Positions 35,474 through 43,822 of a stretch of DNA of 64,000 nucleotides are shown here, in pieces. The notes beneath the pieces are model-generated. The model was not told the origin of the DNA. It made no database searches and saw only the letters and a list, made by a program, of their open reading frames with translations. Both the position numbers and the translations under genes were made by a program. Each line of letters begins with the position of its first letter. Position 1 is the first letter of the stretch. Where the stretch lies: contig JAVBMX010000027.1 of NCBI GenBank assembly GCA_031551885.1, positions 1-64,000 of the forward strand. Direction: 5' to 3'. This DNA is from Frigididesulfovibrio sp031551885. GTDB lineage: Bacteria > Desulfobacterota > Desulfovibrionia > Desulfovibrionales > Desulfovibrionaceae.

Positions 35474-36142
35474 ATGAACAAGAGCCCGGAAGAATATTTT
35501 GCCGAACAGGACTTTTCCGTAGCCGCCCGAAAAGCGGGCGGCGGCGCCTATTCGTCCGCCGAACGGGCCTTCATGGACAAATACATGGGGGTCGAAGGGG
35601 GCGAGGTGCTGCGTGAAATCGGCCTGACGCCCGAACTGGCCGCGACCGCCCCGCCGGACGCGCACCCGGAGATGACCTCGGAAGCGTCTCTCGACTCCAT
35701 GCTGCGTTCCGCGCCGGAGCTCCTGATGGTCGGCTTTTTCCTCGGTTCGCAAGAGTTCGTCATTCCCACCGTGGCCGTGCAGGAAGTCATCCGCAGCGTT
35801 CCCACGGCCAAACTCCCGGCCGCGCCTCCATTTGTCTCCGGGGTCATCAACCTGCGCGGCAAAGTGACGCCGCTCATTCGCGTGCGCGACATGCTGGAGG
35901 TCTCCTCCCCCCGCCAAGGCGACGACAACTTCATCATCGTCTGCCGGCGCATGGGCTTGCAGGTGGGCATGCTCATCGAGCGGGTCCATACCATGTACCG
36001 CGTGCCGCAGGGAGACATCGACTGGGGTATTGAGGCGCACCTCGGCATCAATGTGGATTTTATCGCCGGCCTGCTGAAGTTGAACGAACAGCTGGTGGGC
36101 ATTGTTTCAGTGGATCGCGTCATCGAAAGCATTGTCGAGTGA
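35474..36142 (+). CDS. cheW: CheW-like chemotaxis coupling protein
   Basis: CheW links receptors to CheA. The C-terminal 140 residues are the CheW domain: FFLGSQEFVIPTVAVQEVIR, then VSGVINLRGKVTPLIRVRDM, IIVCRRMGLQVGMLIERVH and FIAGLLKLNEQLVGIVSVD. The N-terminal 80 residues are an extra acidic, disordered region (MNKSPEEYFAEQDF and onward) not usual for CheW; it might bind ParA or the HEAT protein. It lies 25 bp after the ParA gene. Confidence 0.93.
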   Translation: MNKSPEEYFAEQDFSVAARKAGGGAYSSAERAFMDKYMGVEGGEVLREIGLTPELAATAPPDAHPEMTSEASLDSMLRSAPELLMVGFFLGSQEFVIPTVAVQEVIRSVPTAKLPAAPPFVSGVINLRGKVTPLIRVRDMLEVSSPRQGDDNFIIVCRRMGLQVGMLIERVHTMYRVPQGDIDWGIEAHLGINVDFIAGLLKLNEQLVGIVSVDRVIESIVE

Positions 36143-36151
36143 TCTCGAGAG

Positions 36152-36174
36152 CATTTTCACATTGAAAATGCTTG
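36152..36174. repeat. palindrome after cheW
   Basis: AGCATTTTCA and TGAAAATGCT form a perfect 10-bp stem with a 3-nt loop. It starts 10 bp after the cheW stop and resembles the element in the hmcE-hmcF gap. There is no T-run. The remaining 36175-36445 holds no supported gene and presumably contains the cheY promoter. Confidence 0.6.
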
Positions 36175-36445
36175 GGAAACCATTTCGGCGACGCACTTTC
36201 AAACGAGTCCGCAAGCGCGGCGACCGTTTGCGCGGCCGCCGGAGCAGGTCAGCTTTTCAAAGTTACTTTGCTCTCGTTCATGAATTGCCACGCCCGCTCC
36301 AGTTTGTTCGGGGCGGAACGCCGCCGGGCGGTCGCGCGATTTCGCGGATGTCCCGGAATTTTACCGGTTCTCAGGGGCGCGCTTCCGAACGCCCCCGGGA
36401 CATGAGGACAAATCGATTCGGAAATCGAGCAGAAAGGGCGCCGTT

Positions 36446-36814
36446 ATGTCTAAACATATTTTGATCGTGGACGATTCTAAAACCGTACGCAACCTTGTGG
36501 CCTTCATCATGAAAAAAGAAGGCTTCCGGGTCACCATGGCCGAAGACGGTTTGGACGGGCTGGAAAAGCTGTACTCCGCCGGAGACGTCGACCTCATCGT
36601 CTCGGACATCAACATGCCGCGCATGGACGGGTTCACCTTCATCAGAACCGTCCGGGAGCAGGAGGCGTACCGGGATCTTCCCATAGTGGTGCTTTCCACC
36701 GAAGGACAAGAAAAGGACATCCAGCGGGGCATCAGCTTGGGAGCCAATATGTACATGGTCAAACCGGCCCAGCCGGACAAGATGGTCAAGAACATATTGA
36801 TGCTCCTCGGCTGA
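36446..36814 (+). CDS. cheY: chemotaxis response regulator CheY
   Basis: A 122-aa single receiver domain. The acidic pocket is in ILIVDDSKTVR, the phospho-accepting Asp in LIVSDINMPRMDGF, the switch Thr in VVLSTEGQEKD, and the conserved Lys in MVKPAQPDKM. It carries the signal from CheA to the motor or another target. It lies 82 bp upstream of cheA and 303 bp after cheW. Confidence 0.95.
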   Translation: MSKHILIVDDSKTVRNLVAFIMKKEGFRVTMAEDGLDGLEKLYSAGDVDLIVSDINMPRMDGFTFIRTVREQEAYRDLPIVVLSTEGQEKDIQRGISLGANMYMVKPAQPDKMVKNILMLLG

Positions 36815-36896
36815 CCGGCACGGAGTCCGGTACAAAAAAAGCGTCGGAAGTTCCCGGGCGGGCTCCCGAATCCGCGACGCGAGACAAGGATACGGT

Positions 36897-39722
36897 ATGA
36901 GTCAAGAATTCATGGATCCGGAATTATTCGCGGATTTTATCATCGAAGCCAAAGAGCATCTCGAAACCATCGAGCCGAACCTGCTGGAGCTTGAAAAAGC
37001 CCCGGACAACCTCTCGCTGCTCAACGAGATCTTCCGGCCCATGCATTCCCTCAAAGGAGCCTCCGGCTTCCTGGGCCTGAACCGCATGAACGGGCTGGCC
37101 CATAAAGCCGAAAACATCCTTGACGAGCTGCGTAAAGGCACCATGGCCGTCACCAGCGAGATCATGGACACCATCCTGGCCGCCACCGACGCCCTGCGCC
37201 AGATGATCGACAACCTTGAGGCGACCAACACCGAGGGCGATGTCGACACCTCGGCGATCATCGCCACCTTGGACGCGATCATGGCCGGGGAAACCCCCGC
37301 CGCCCCCCTTACGGCCAAAGAAGCGGCTCCCGCCGCGCCGGCCGCGCCTGTGGAGGCTCCCGCGCCCCAAGCCCCGGTCGTCGCTTCCGTCGCCGAACCG
37401 ATGGACTCCGGCTCCGGCCGGATGGGCGATGTGCAGGCCTGGATCGAAGGCTTGGCCGATCAGCCCGCCTATGCCCTCACCGCCTTCGGCGAAGGGCACC
37501 TGCGCGATTTTACCGAAGAAGCCAAAGAAAACGTCTCCAACCTCTCCGACGGTCTGCTCGAGCTGGAAAAGCATCGTGAGGGCCAGCACGACCTGATCAA
37601 CGACATTTTCCGCTTCTTCCACAACCTGAAAGGCAACAGCGGGATCATCGGTTTTCACGAGATGAACGGCCTCACCCACGAGGCCGAGACCCTGCTGAAC
37701 GCGGTGCGCAAAGACGAGTACCCCGTCACCTCACCCCTGGTGGACCTGCTGCTGTTGGCCGTGGACGTGCTCGAAGCCCTGATCTACCGCATCGACCCCG
37801 CCAAGGGCCAGGTTACCCCCTTCGACACTTCGGAGATCCTGGGCAAGCTGCAAAAAGCCGTGGCCGGCGAAGGCGTTTCTTTGCCGGAAAGCCTCATGGC
37901 GGCGGTTCCCGTCGCGGCCGCCCCCGCTCCGGATGTTTCCGTCGAGGCGGGTTGCCCGGCCGTTTCGGAAGGCGCGGGGCATTCGCAGGAAGACGTGCAG
38001 ATCTTTCGCGAAACCGTTGCCCAGCAGATGGGCAACATCAAGGGCGCGTTGGACGGCATGCGGGCCGACGGCGCGAACCGCGACTTCCCGGACGCCATGT
38101 ACCGCTCCCTGAGCACCCTGCAGAATTGCTGCGGCTTCATGGGCCTGGAAGAAATCAAAGTTTACGCCGGGCGCACCGCCGGCATCGTCGACCAAGGCCG
38201 CAACACCGGCATAGATTTCTCCCTTATGGCGGATCTGCTCGACCAGGAATGCGCCATCATCGCCGACATGATTGAAGCCGCCATCACCGGTATGGGCGGC
38301 GGAGCCCCGGCGGCCGCCGCGCCGAAGGCCGAGGCATCCGCTCCGGTTCCGGCCGAACCCGCCGCCGCGAAAGTGGAGGCCGCGTCTTCAGAGGACGCCC
38401 CCGCTGCCGAAGCGCCCAAGCCGGCAACCCCGGCGGCAAAGCCCGCCCCCGCTCCGGCGGCTCTCGCCGCTCCGGGCGGCAAAGCTCCGACTCCGGCCAA
38501 GGCGGACGAGGCCCAAAACAAATCTTCCTCGACCATCCGCGTGGACCACGAAAAGCTGGACCACCTGATGAACCTGATCGGCGAACTGATCATCAACCGC
38601 AACCGATACTCCATGCTGGCCCGCCAGTTGGAAGAAATCTCGCATTCGCAGGTGGGGGTCATCGCCCAGAACCTTTCGGAAACCACCTACGCCATGGCGC
38701 GCATCTCCGACGACCTTCAGGACACCATCATGAAGGTGCGCATGGTGCCCGTGTCTTCCGTGTTCTCCCGCTTCCCGCGCCTGGTGCGCGACCTTTCCCG
38801 CACAAGCGGCAAGGAAGTGGAGCTGATCATGGAAGGCGAAGAGACCGAACTCGACAAGAGCGTGGTCGAAGTCATCGCCGACCCGCTGGTCCACCTGATC
38901 CGGAACTCCGTGGACCACGGCATCGAGCCTGAAGACGCCCGCCGCGAACGCGACAAAGACCCCAAAGGCACCGTCTGGCTGCGCGCCTATTACAAAGGCA
39001 ATTCCGTCGCCATTGAAATCGAGGACGACGGCAAGGGCATCGACCCGGAAAAGATGCGCGAGGTGGCCATCCGCAAGGGTATCCTCACCCCCGAGGAAGC
39101 CAAGCTCCTCGACGAACGCGAGTCCATGGAACTTATTTTCGCCCCCGGGTTCTCCTCCGCCGAGGTGATCACCGACATCTCCGGCCGGGGCGTCGGCATG
39201 GACGTCGTCCGCACCAACATCAAGAACCTCAAAGGCAGCATCAGCATTTCGTCCGAGGTCGGCAAAGGCACCAAGTTCACCCTGTCCCTGCCCCTGACCC
39301 TGGCGATTATCGACGCGCTCATGGTCAACGTGGACAAGGAAATGTTCGCCATCCCCCTGGATGCCGTTTCCGAAACCACCAAGATCGAAGCCTCGCGTCT
39401 CACCGACGTCAAGGGCCGCAAAGCCGTCACCCTACGCGGCGAGGTCCTCGGCATCGTCAGTCTGGCCGAGCTTCTGGGTCTGCCCAGCCACATGGCCGAG
39501 CAGGAAATGCTTTCGGTGGTCGTCATCCAGGACGGCGAGCGCCGCCTGGGCCTGGTGGTCGACCGCCTGCTCGAACGCCAGGAAGTGGTCATCAAGCCCC
39601 TGGGGTCCTACCTCGGCGACATCAAAGGCATCTCCGGGGCCACCATCATGGGCGACGGCAGCGTCATCCTCATCCTCGACCCGCACGAAATCTATATTCT
39701 GGCTACCTCGAAAGCGGGGTAG
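36897..39722 (+). CDS. cheA: chemotaxis histidine kinase CheA with three Hpt-like domains
   Basis: A 941-aa CheA, longer than the usual 650-700. Two canonical Hpt domains carry the phospho-His: MHSLKGASGFLG (about 49) and FHNLKGNSGIIG (about 242). A third Hpt-like stretch (about 370-440; FRETVAQQMGNIKGALDGMR) has SLSTLQNCCGFMG where the His should be, so it is degenerate. An Ala/Pro-rich linker (about 460-540) leads to the dimerisation helices (DHEKLDHLMNLIGELIINRN). The kinase domain follows, with N-box HLIRNSVDHGIEP, G1 DDGKGID and G2 GRGVGMDVV. A CheW-like P5 domain (ALMVNVDKEMFAIPLDAV and onward) ends the protein. It is the last gene of the cluster. Confidence 0.95.
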   Translation: MSQEFMDPELFADFIIEAKEHLETIEPNLLELEKAPDNLSLLNEIFRPMHSLKGASGFLGLNRMNGLAHKAENILDELRKGTMAVTSEIMDTILAATDALRQMIDNLEATNTEGDVDTSAIIATLDAIMAGETPAAPLTAKEAAPAAPAAPVEAPAPQAPVVASVAEPMDSGSGRMGDVQAWIEGLADQPAYALTAFGEGHLRDFTEEAKENVSNLSDGLLELEKHREGQHDLINDIFRFFHNLKGNSGIIGFHEMNGLTHEAETLLNAVRKDEYPVTSPLVDLLLLAVDVLEALIYRIDPAKGQVTPFDTSEILGKLQKAVAGEGVSLPESLMAAVPVAAAPAPDVSVEAGCPAVSEGAGHSQEDVQIFRETVAQQMGNIKGALDGMRADGANRDFPDAMYRSLSTLQNCCGFMGLEEIKVYAGRTAGIVDQGRNTGIDFSLMADLLDQECAIIADMIEAAITGMGGGAPAAAAPKAEASAPVPAEPAAAKVEAASSEDAPAAEAPKPATPAAKPAPAPAALAAPGGKAPTPAKADEAQNKSSSTIRVDHEKLDHLMNLIGELIINRNRYSMLARQLEEISHSQVGVIAQNLSETTYAMARISDDLQDTIMKVRMVPVSSVFSRFPRLVRDLSRTSGKEVELIMEGEETELDKSVVEVIADPLVHLIRNSVDHGIEPEDARRERDKDPKGTVWLRAYYKGNSVAIEIEDDGKGIDPEKMREVAIRKGILTPEEAKLLDERESMELIFAPGFSSAEVITDISGRGVGMDVVRTNIKNLKGSISISSEVGKGTKFTLSLPLTLAIIDALMVNVDKEMFAIPLDAVSETTKIEASRLTDVKGRKAVTLRGEVLGIVSLAELLGLPSHMAEQEMLSVVVIQDGERRLGLVVDRLLERQEVVIKPLGSYLGDIKGISGATIMGDGSVILILDPHEIYILATSKAG

Positions 39723-39750
39723 GCGAAGACGGGAAACAGAGAAGAAATAC

Positions 39751-39800
39751 CGAGAGGAAGGGGGGAACTTTTTTGCAAAAAAGTTCCCCCCTTCCTCTCG
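39751..39800. repeat. 50-bp perfect palindrome after cheA
   Basis: Positions 39751-39775 are the exact reverse complement of 39776-39800, beginning CGAGAGGAAGGGGGGAACTT. As RNA it forms a very long hairpin with T-rich and A-rich centre. It starts 28 bp after the cheA stop and could end the che transcript, but a perfect palindrome this long is unusual. 39801-40109 holds no supported gene. Confidence 0.8.
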
Positions 39801-40109
39801 AGCTCTCCTTCCCCCCCTCAAAAAACTCTTATTTATTCCATCAAGCTCCGGGTCAAACACAAATCGCCGTCGGAGAACAAGCGACCGCCTATCACCACGC
39901 AACACCGGCATAGGGCGAAGCCTGCTCCGACGCCGGAGCACACCAAGCCTCCCCCCCCCGCCCCGACAAAGCGTTGTCTTGAAGGTCCCCCCGCTTTCGG
40001 GCACACTTGTTTTTTACGGGCCGCGTCCCTCACGCCGAAAAAATCCATCTGAGCACAAGCGCGACCGCCCATACCCACAATCAAAGTTTTTTGGGGAAGG
40101 AATGGGGGC

Positions 40110-40160
40110 GTGGGGGAAGGGAACCCCCTTTTTTGAAAGAAAGGGGGTTCCCTTCCCCAC
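40110..40160. repeat. long inverted repeat upstream of mutM
   Basis: About 21 bp of stem (one bulged G) with arms GTGGGG...AACCCCCTTT and AAAGGGGGTT...CCCCAC around an 8-nt loop. It ends 36 bp before the mutM ATG. Its G/C-run style matches the palindrome at 39751-39800. Confidence 0.7.
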
Positions 40161-40196
40161 ATGCACCCCACCCTCCACCCCTCTTTGGAGCCTTCC

Positions 40197-41255
40197 ATGC
40201 CTGAACTGCCTGAAGTGGAAACAATCGTCCGTACCCTGCGACCGCAGGTCGACGGCCGGATCATCACCAATATGCGGGTGCTTTTTCCCAAGACGCTCCA
40301 GACCGGAGAGGAGTTCTTGCCCGAGCTTGTCGGGGCGCGCATTGCGGCGGTCCGCCGACGGGCCAAGCTGGCCATGCTCGATCTGGTTCTGCCCGACGGC
40401 TCGCCCCTCATCGCGGCATTCCACTTGAAAATGACCGGAAAATTCTTTGTGCACCCGGCCGGAACCGAACCCCTCAAGCATACCCGGTTGATCTTCGATC
40501 TGGCGGAAGTGCCTGCGGACCAAGCCACATCCGTGCCGAAGCCGACACCGCTCGAACCCGCCACGGGGGCGAACGGCCGGGCCAAGCCCGGTCGTTCGCC
40601 TCACGAGGGGGTTTGGGGTGCCGTCCGCGTCGGGAAAGGAGAAAACATTTCGCATCGCGGGAGTACCGATGACCGGCGGACTGCGGTAGCCCTGGCTATA
40701 GTCCCCCCAACGGGGTCCGGGGCGGAGCCCCACTCCCAGCCTGCCGGGCGACTTTTTTTTGACGACACCCGCAAGTTTGGATACTGCCGGCTGATGCGCC
40801 CAGAATCATTGCTTCAGTGGGATTTTTGGACCAAACTGGGACCGGAGCCCTTGGTAACTCCCGCTGCGGAACTGGCTGTGCTGTTGCATTCCGGCAATCG
40901 GGCGATCAAGGCGGCTCTGTTGGACCAGACCGTACTGGCCGGGGCGGGAAACATTTACGCGGACGAATCCTTGTTCGCGGCGGGCATTGCCCCCACGGCG
41001 CGCGCTCGGGATATCGCCCTCGAACGACTGACCGTGCTGGCCGAAAAACTGCAGGCCGTGCTGCAAAAATCCATCGAGGAATGCGGCAGCTCCATTAGAG
41101 ACTACCGCGACGCGGCCGGCAACGCGGGAGCTTTTCAGAACAGCTTTGCCGTTTACGGCCGGGCCGGACAACCGTGCGTACGCTGTGGAAAAACCCTGCA
41201 AAGCGCCCGCGTGGCGGGCCGAACCACGGTGTTTTGCCCGCATTGCCAAAAATGA
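40197..41255 (+). CDS. mutM: formamidopyrimidine-DNA glycosylase with an internal insertion
   Basis: MutM/Fpg cuts out oxidised purines such as 8-oxoguanine and nicks the strand. The catalytic start MPELPEVETIVRTLRP (Pro2, Glu3) fixes the ATG at 40197, with GGAG 8 nt upstream. HLKMTGKFFVHPAGTEPLKH, FFDDTRKFGYCRLM, AGAGNIYADESLFAAGI and the zinc finger CVRCGKTLQSARVAGRTTVFCPHC are all present. The protein is 352 aa rather than about 275. Some 75 residues (40521-40745) are inserted between the LIFDLAEV and LFFDDTRKFG strands of the N-terminal beta-sandwich. The insert is Gly/Pro/Arg-rich and its DNA looks like an intergenic repeat. The reading frame is kept, so the enzyme may still work. Confidence 0.92.
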   Translation: MPELPEVETIVRTLRPQVDGRIITNMRVLFPKTLQTGEEFLPELVGARIAAVRRRAKLAMLDLVLPDGSPLIAAFHLKMTGKFFVHPAGTEPLKHTRLIFDLAEVPADQATSVPKPTPLEPATGANGRAKPGRSPHEGVWGAVRVGKGENISHRGSTDDRRTAVALAIVPPTGSGAEPHSQPAGRLFFDDTRKFGYCRLMRPESLLQWDFWTKLGPEPLVTPAAELAVLLHSGNRAIKAALLDQTVLAGAGNIYADESLFAAGIAPTARARDIALERLTVLAEKLQAVLQKSIEECGSSIRDYRDAAGNAGAFQNSFAVYGRAGQPCVRCGKTLQSARVAGRTTVFCPHCQK

Positions 41256-41280
41256 CGACCGACCAAGAGGAGAATCCTTC

Positions 41281-41913
41281 ATGCGCTTGTTCTGCTGCAT
41301 CGCCCTGTTCATGCTGTGCATCCCGGCTTGTTCCCACTCGGTGACCCCAACCCCCGTCGCGGCCGAACCCGGTTTCACCAACGCCCTGCGCGTCCATGTG
41401 CGGGATGCCGCGGGCGAACCCATACCGGGCGTGCGACTTGAGCCGTCCTGGGGAGAAGGTTCGGTTTCGTCGAGGCAACAAGCCGCCCGCCTCCCCGTGG
41501 GGCAAGGCGAGTTGGTGCTCCGCTTGGAAGGCGGCGAGATCGTGATGCTGCCCTGGAAGCTTCCCGCCCGTGACGCCGATGTGGAAATCACCCTGTATCC
41601 GGTGACGGCCAAGGCCGGAAAACGCCTGGAGTTTGCCCTGCCGGTGCAGATGGGCACGGGTTATATCTGGCATCCGCTGCGGGCGGACTCAGGTTGTAAA
41701 CAAGGGGCCTTTGAGAAGCGCCGGGGAGATGCCCCGAATCTGGTGGGCGGCTCCGGCACCCAGCAGTTCCTCTGCCCGAGCAGAAAAGCGGGCGACCACG
41801 CCGAGGGCTTTGTCCTGGCCCGCGTCACCAAAACCGTCGAAAGCGCCTACCCGACCACGGAAAACGGCCGGCTTCTGTACCGCGTCGCGGTCCTGCTGGT
41901 CGCGGTTCGGTAA
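41281..41913 (+). CDS. lipoprotein, possibly with a chagasin-like inhibitor domain
   Basis: A 210-aa exported protein whose signal ends in a lipobox-like MLCIPAC, so it is probably lipid-anchored. A first domain (ALRVHVRDAAGEPIPGVRLE) looks like a small beta-sandwich. The C-terminal half, KRLEFALPVQMGTGYIWHPL, then VGGSGTQQFLCPSRKAG and AYPTTENGRLLYRVAVLLV, is reminiscent of chagasin (I42) cysteine-protease inhibitors, which have a TGY.W loop and a following G-rich loop. That assignment is tentative. GAGGAGA precedes the ATG by 6 nt; the gene follows mutM by 25 bp. Confidence 0.75.
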   Translation: MRLFCCIALFMLCIPACSHSVTPTPVAAEPGFTNALRVHVRDAAGEPIPGVRLEPSWGEGSVSSRQQAARLPVGQGELVLRLEGGEIVMLPWKLPARDADVEITLYPVTAKAGKRLEFALPVQMGTGYIWHPLRADSGCKQGAFEKRRGDAPNLVGGSGTQQFLCPSRKAGDHAEGFVLARVTKTVESAYPTTENGRLLYRVAVLLVAVR

Positions 41914-42105
41914 AACCCCGCCGCCGAGCGAATCGCAAACCGCCCATCACTCGTCCCTCGGCCGGGTGGTGGGTTCTTGTTTTTTCCGATATAGCGTTCG
42001 GGAAACGACGGCAAAGACCGGCGCCGGATCGATTTGGACGCGAAGCCGGCTGGCGCCGCCGCCCTCCGCAAAGGCCGGTCCCGATCCGGGCGAACAGGAG
42101 CCCCC

Positions 42106-42651
42106 ATGAACCGAAGCAATACGGAACGACTGCGCGCGGCCGTGCGCTCCCTTCCCGATCGCCCCAAGCCCGGGGTGATCTTTCGCGACATCACTCCCGT
42201 GCTCGGCGACGCCGGGCTCTTTCACCTTGCCATGGAAGAACTGGTCACGCCTTTTCTGATCTCCGGAGTACGCAAGGTCGCGGCCATCGACGCGCGCGGC
42301 TTTATTTTCGGGGGCGCGGCGGCGCAACGGCTTTCGGCAGGGTTCGTGCCCGTGCGAAAAAAAGGCAAGCTTCCCGGGTCGACCGTGAGCGCTGCCTACG
42401 AACTGGAGTACGGCACCGACGAGTTGGAGATTCATACCGACGCGGTCACGCCCGGAGAGCGGGTGCTGCTGGTCGACGACCTCATCGCCACCGGCGGCAC
42501 GGCCGAAGCGGCGGTTCAGCTCCTGCGCGGCCTGGGCGCGGACCTGGTGGGAGCCTGCTTTTTCATCGACCTGGCCGACCTGGGCGGGGCGGACAAGCTG
42601 CGCGCCCTCGGCCTGAAGGTGCACACCCTGGTGCCGTTTCCGGCTCGCTGA
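42106..42651 (+). CDS. apt: adenine phosphoribosyltransferase
   Basis: Apt makes AMP from adenine and PRPP in purine salvage. The 181-aa protein has the family features: PDRPKPGVIFRDITPVLGD, AAIDARGFIFGGAAAQRLSA, FVPVRKKGKLPG, YELEYGTDELEIHTDAV, and the PRPP-binding motif VLLVDDLIATGGTAEAAVQL. AGGAG lies 5 nt before the ATG at 42106. It is 45 bp from the next lipoprotein gene on the same strand. Confidence 0.95.
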   Translation: MNRSNTERLRAAVRSLPDRPKPGVIFRDITPVLGDAGLFHLAMEELVTPFLISGVRKVAAIDARGFIFGGAAAQRLSAGFVPVRKKGKLPGSTVSAAYELEYGTDELEIHTDAVTPGERVLLVDDLIATGGTAEAAVQLLRGLGADLVGACFFIDLADLGGADKLRALGLKVHTLVPFPAR

Positions 42652-42696
42652 CCACCGTTGCTTCCCCTCACGCCGACATCCCGCCTGGAATCCCCC

Positions 42697-43803
42697 GTGA
42701 AAAAAATCTTGCTCCTGCTCGGCCTGCTTGCTTGCAGCTGTGTCGCGCAGCCGACTGAGGCCGCGCAACCGGCCGAACCGATCGCTCGAGAACCCGATGC
42801 CCAACACCCATCCGCGCCGAAACCTATTCCGGCCTGGGTGGAAAAAAATGCGGCGACCCTCGGCCCCAAAACATCCCCGCCCAAAGGGTGGCTTCTTGTG
42901 GACTCCCAGTCCGGCGATCTGAACGGCGACGGCCGCAAAGACCTCGTCGTGGTTCTGGAAGAGCAAGCCGAAGACGGTGAACGCCCGGATCCGGAAGACG
43001 CCCCTCCCCGCCTGCTCGTGGTGCTTCTCGCCCGGACCGACGGCAGCCTGCGGACGGCCCACGTCAACCCCTCTTTGGTGCTGAATCGTTTTTCCGGCGG
43101 CGTGTTCGGCGACCCCTTTGAGGGCATCGCCGTCGAAAACGGCTCGCTTGCCATCAGGCATTATGGCGGCAGCAACTTTCGCTGGAGTTGGGAAATGGAG
43201 TTCCGGTATGTCGACGGCCTGTTTCGCCTGGCCGGGCTGACCCATGGAAGCATGTACACCGGCACCGCCAACGGGGAAGACACCACCTGCGACTTTCTTC
43301 GCGGCACCGTGGAACGGCGCGCCTCCGGCGGGCCGGAAGACGGCGCTCTTCTTTACAGCGGGAACATGGAAAGCAAGCTGTACCCATTCGACCAAGCGGA
43401 CTTTGACGAAATCACCGCAAACGCCGAGATCCCTTTTCTTCCCGATCTCGGCTATTATGACTACGACCGGATCGCCTCTTGCCCGCCGTCGCCGCCGCGC
43501 ATCAGCGCCGGGCAAGCTCTCGATCGGGTCAAAGAAGCCCGCTGTCCGCGCTACGTCAAAACGCAGTTGCCCCTGACCCCCGCGATGCTGCATACCTATG
43601 CGAAGCTGCTTGGGTACAAAATTCCCGGATATCGCTACCAGGGGAGCGACGGAGAGCTGGAGTACCACACCCTGAACATCGCCGACGACGGGCAAGGTCA
43701 CACCACGGGCATGACCCATGTCATTCTGTACAAAGAAGCCGGATCGGAGCGCATCACCCGATACGAAGTCGACGATGCCGACGGAAAAATCCGCGAACAA
43801 TAA
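42697..43803 (+). CDS. lipoprotein with an FG-GAP/EF-like segment, function unknown
   Basis: A 368-aa protein starting at GTG 42697, with signal VKKILLLLGLLACSC ending in the lipobox LLAC. A longer ATG frame at 42658 would bury the signal peptide. SGDLNGDGRKDLVVVLEEQ at about 70-90 is a calcium-binding DxNxDG loop in FG-GAP/VCBS style. The remainder (YVDGLFRLAGLTHGSMYTGT and onward) has no family I recognise. It probably sits on a periplasmic membrane face. Its role is unknown. Confidence 0.78.
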   Translation: MKKILLLLGLLACSCVAQPTEAAQPAEPIAREPDAQHPSAPKPIPAWVEKNAATLGPKTSPPKGWLLVDSQSGDLNGDGRKDLVVVLEEQAEDGERPDPEDAPPRLLVVLLARTDGSLRTAHVNPSLVLNRFSGGVFGDPFEGIAVENGSLAIRHYGGSNFRWSWEMEFRYVDGLFRLAGLTHGSMYTGTANGEDTTCDFLRGTVERRASGGPEDGALLYSGNMESKLYPFDQADFDEITANAEIPFLPDLGYYDYDRIASCPPSPPRISAGQALDRVKEARCPRYVKTQLPLTPAMLHTYAKLLGYKIPGYRYQGSDGELEYHTLNIADDGQGHTTGMTHVILYKEAGSERITRYEVDDADGKIREQ

Positions 43804-43822
43804 GCAACGACGGTGCGGCCCC

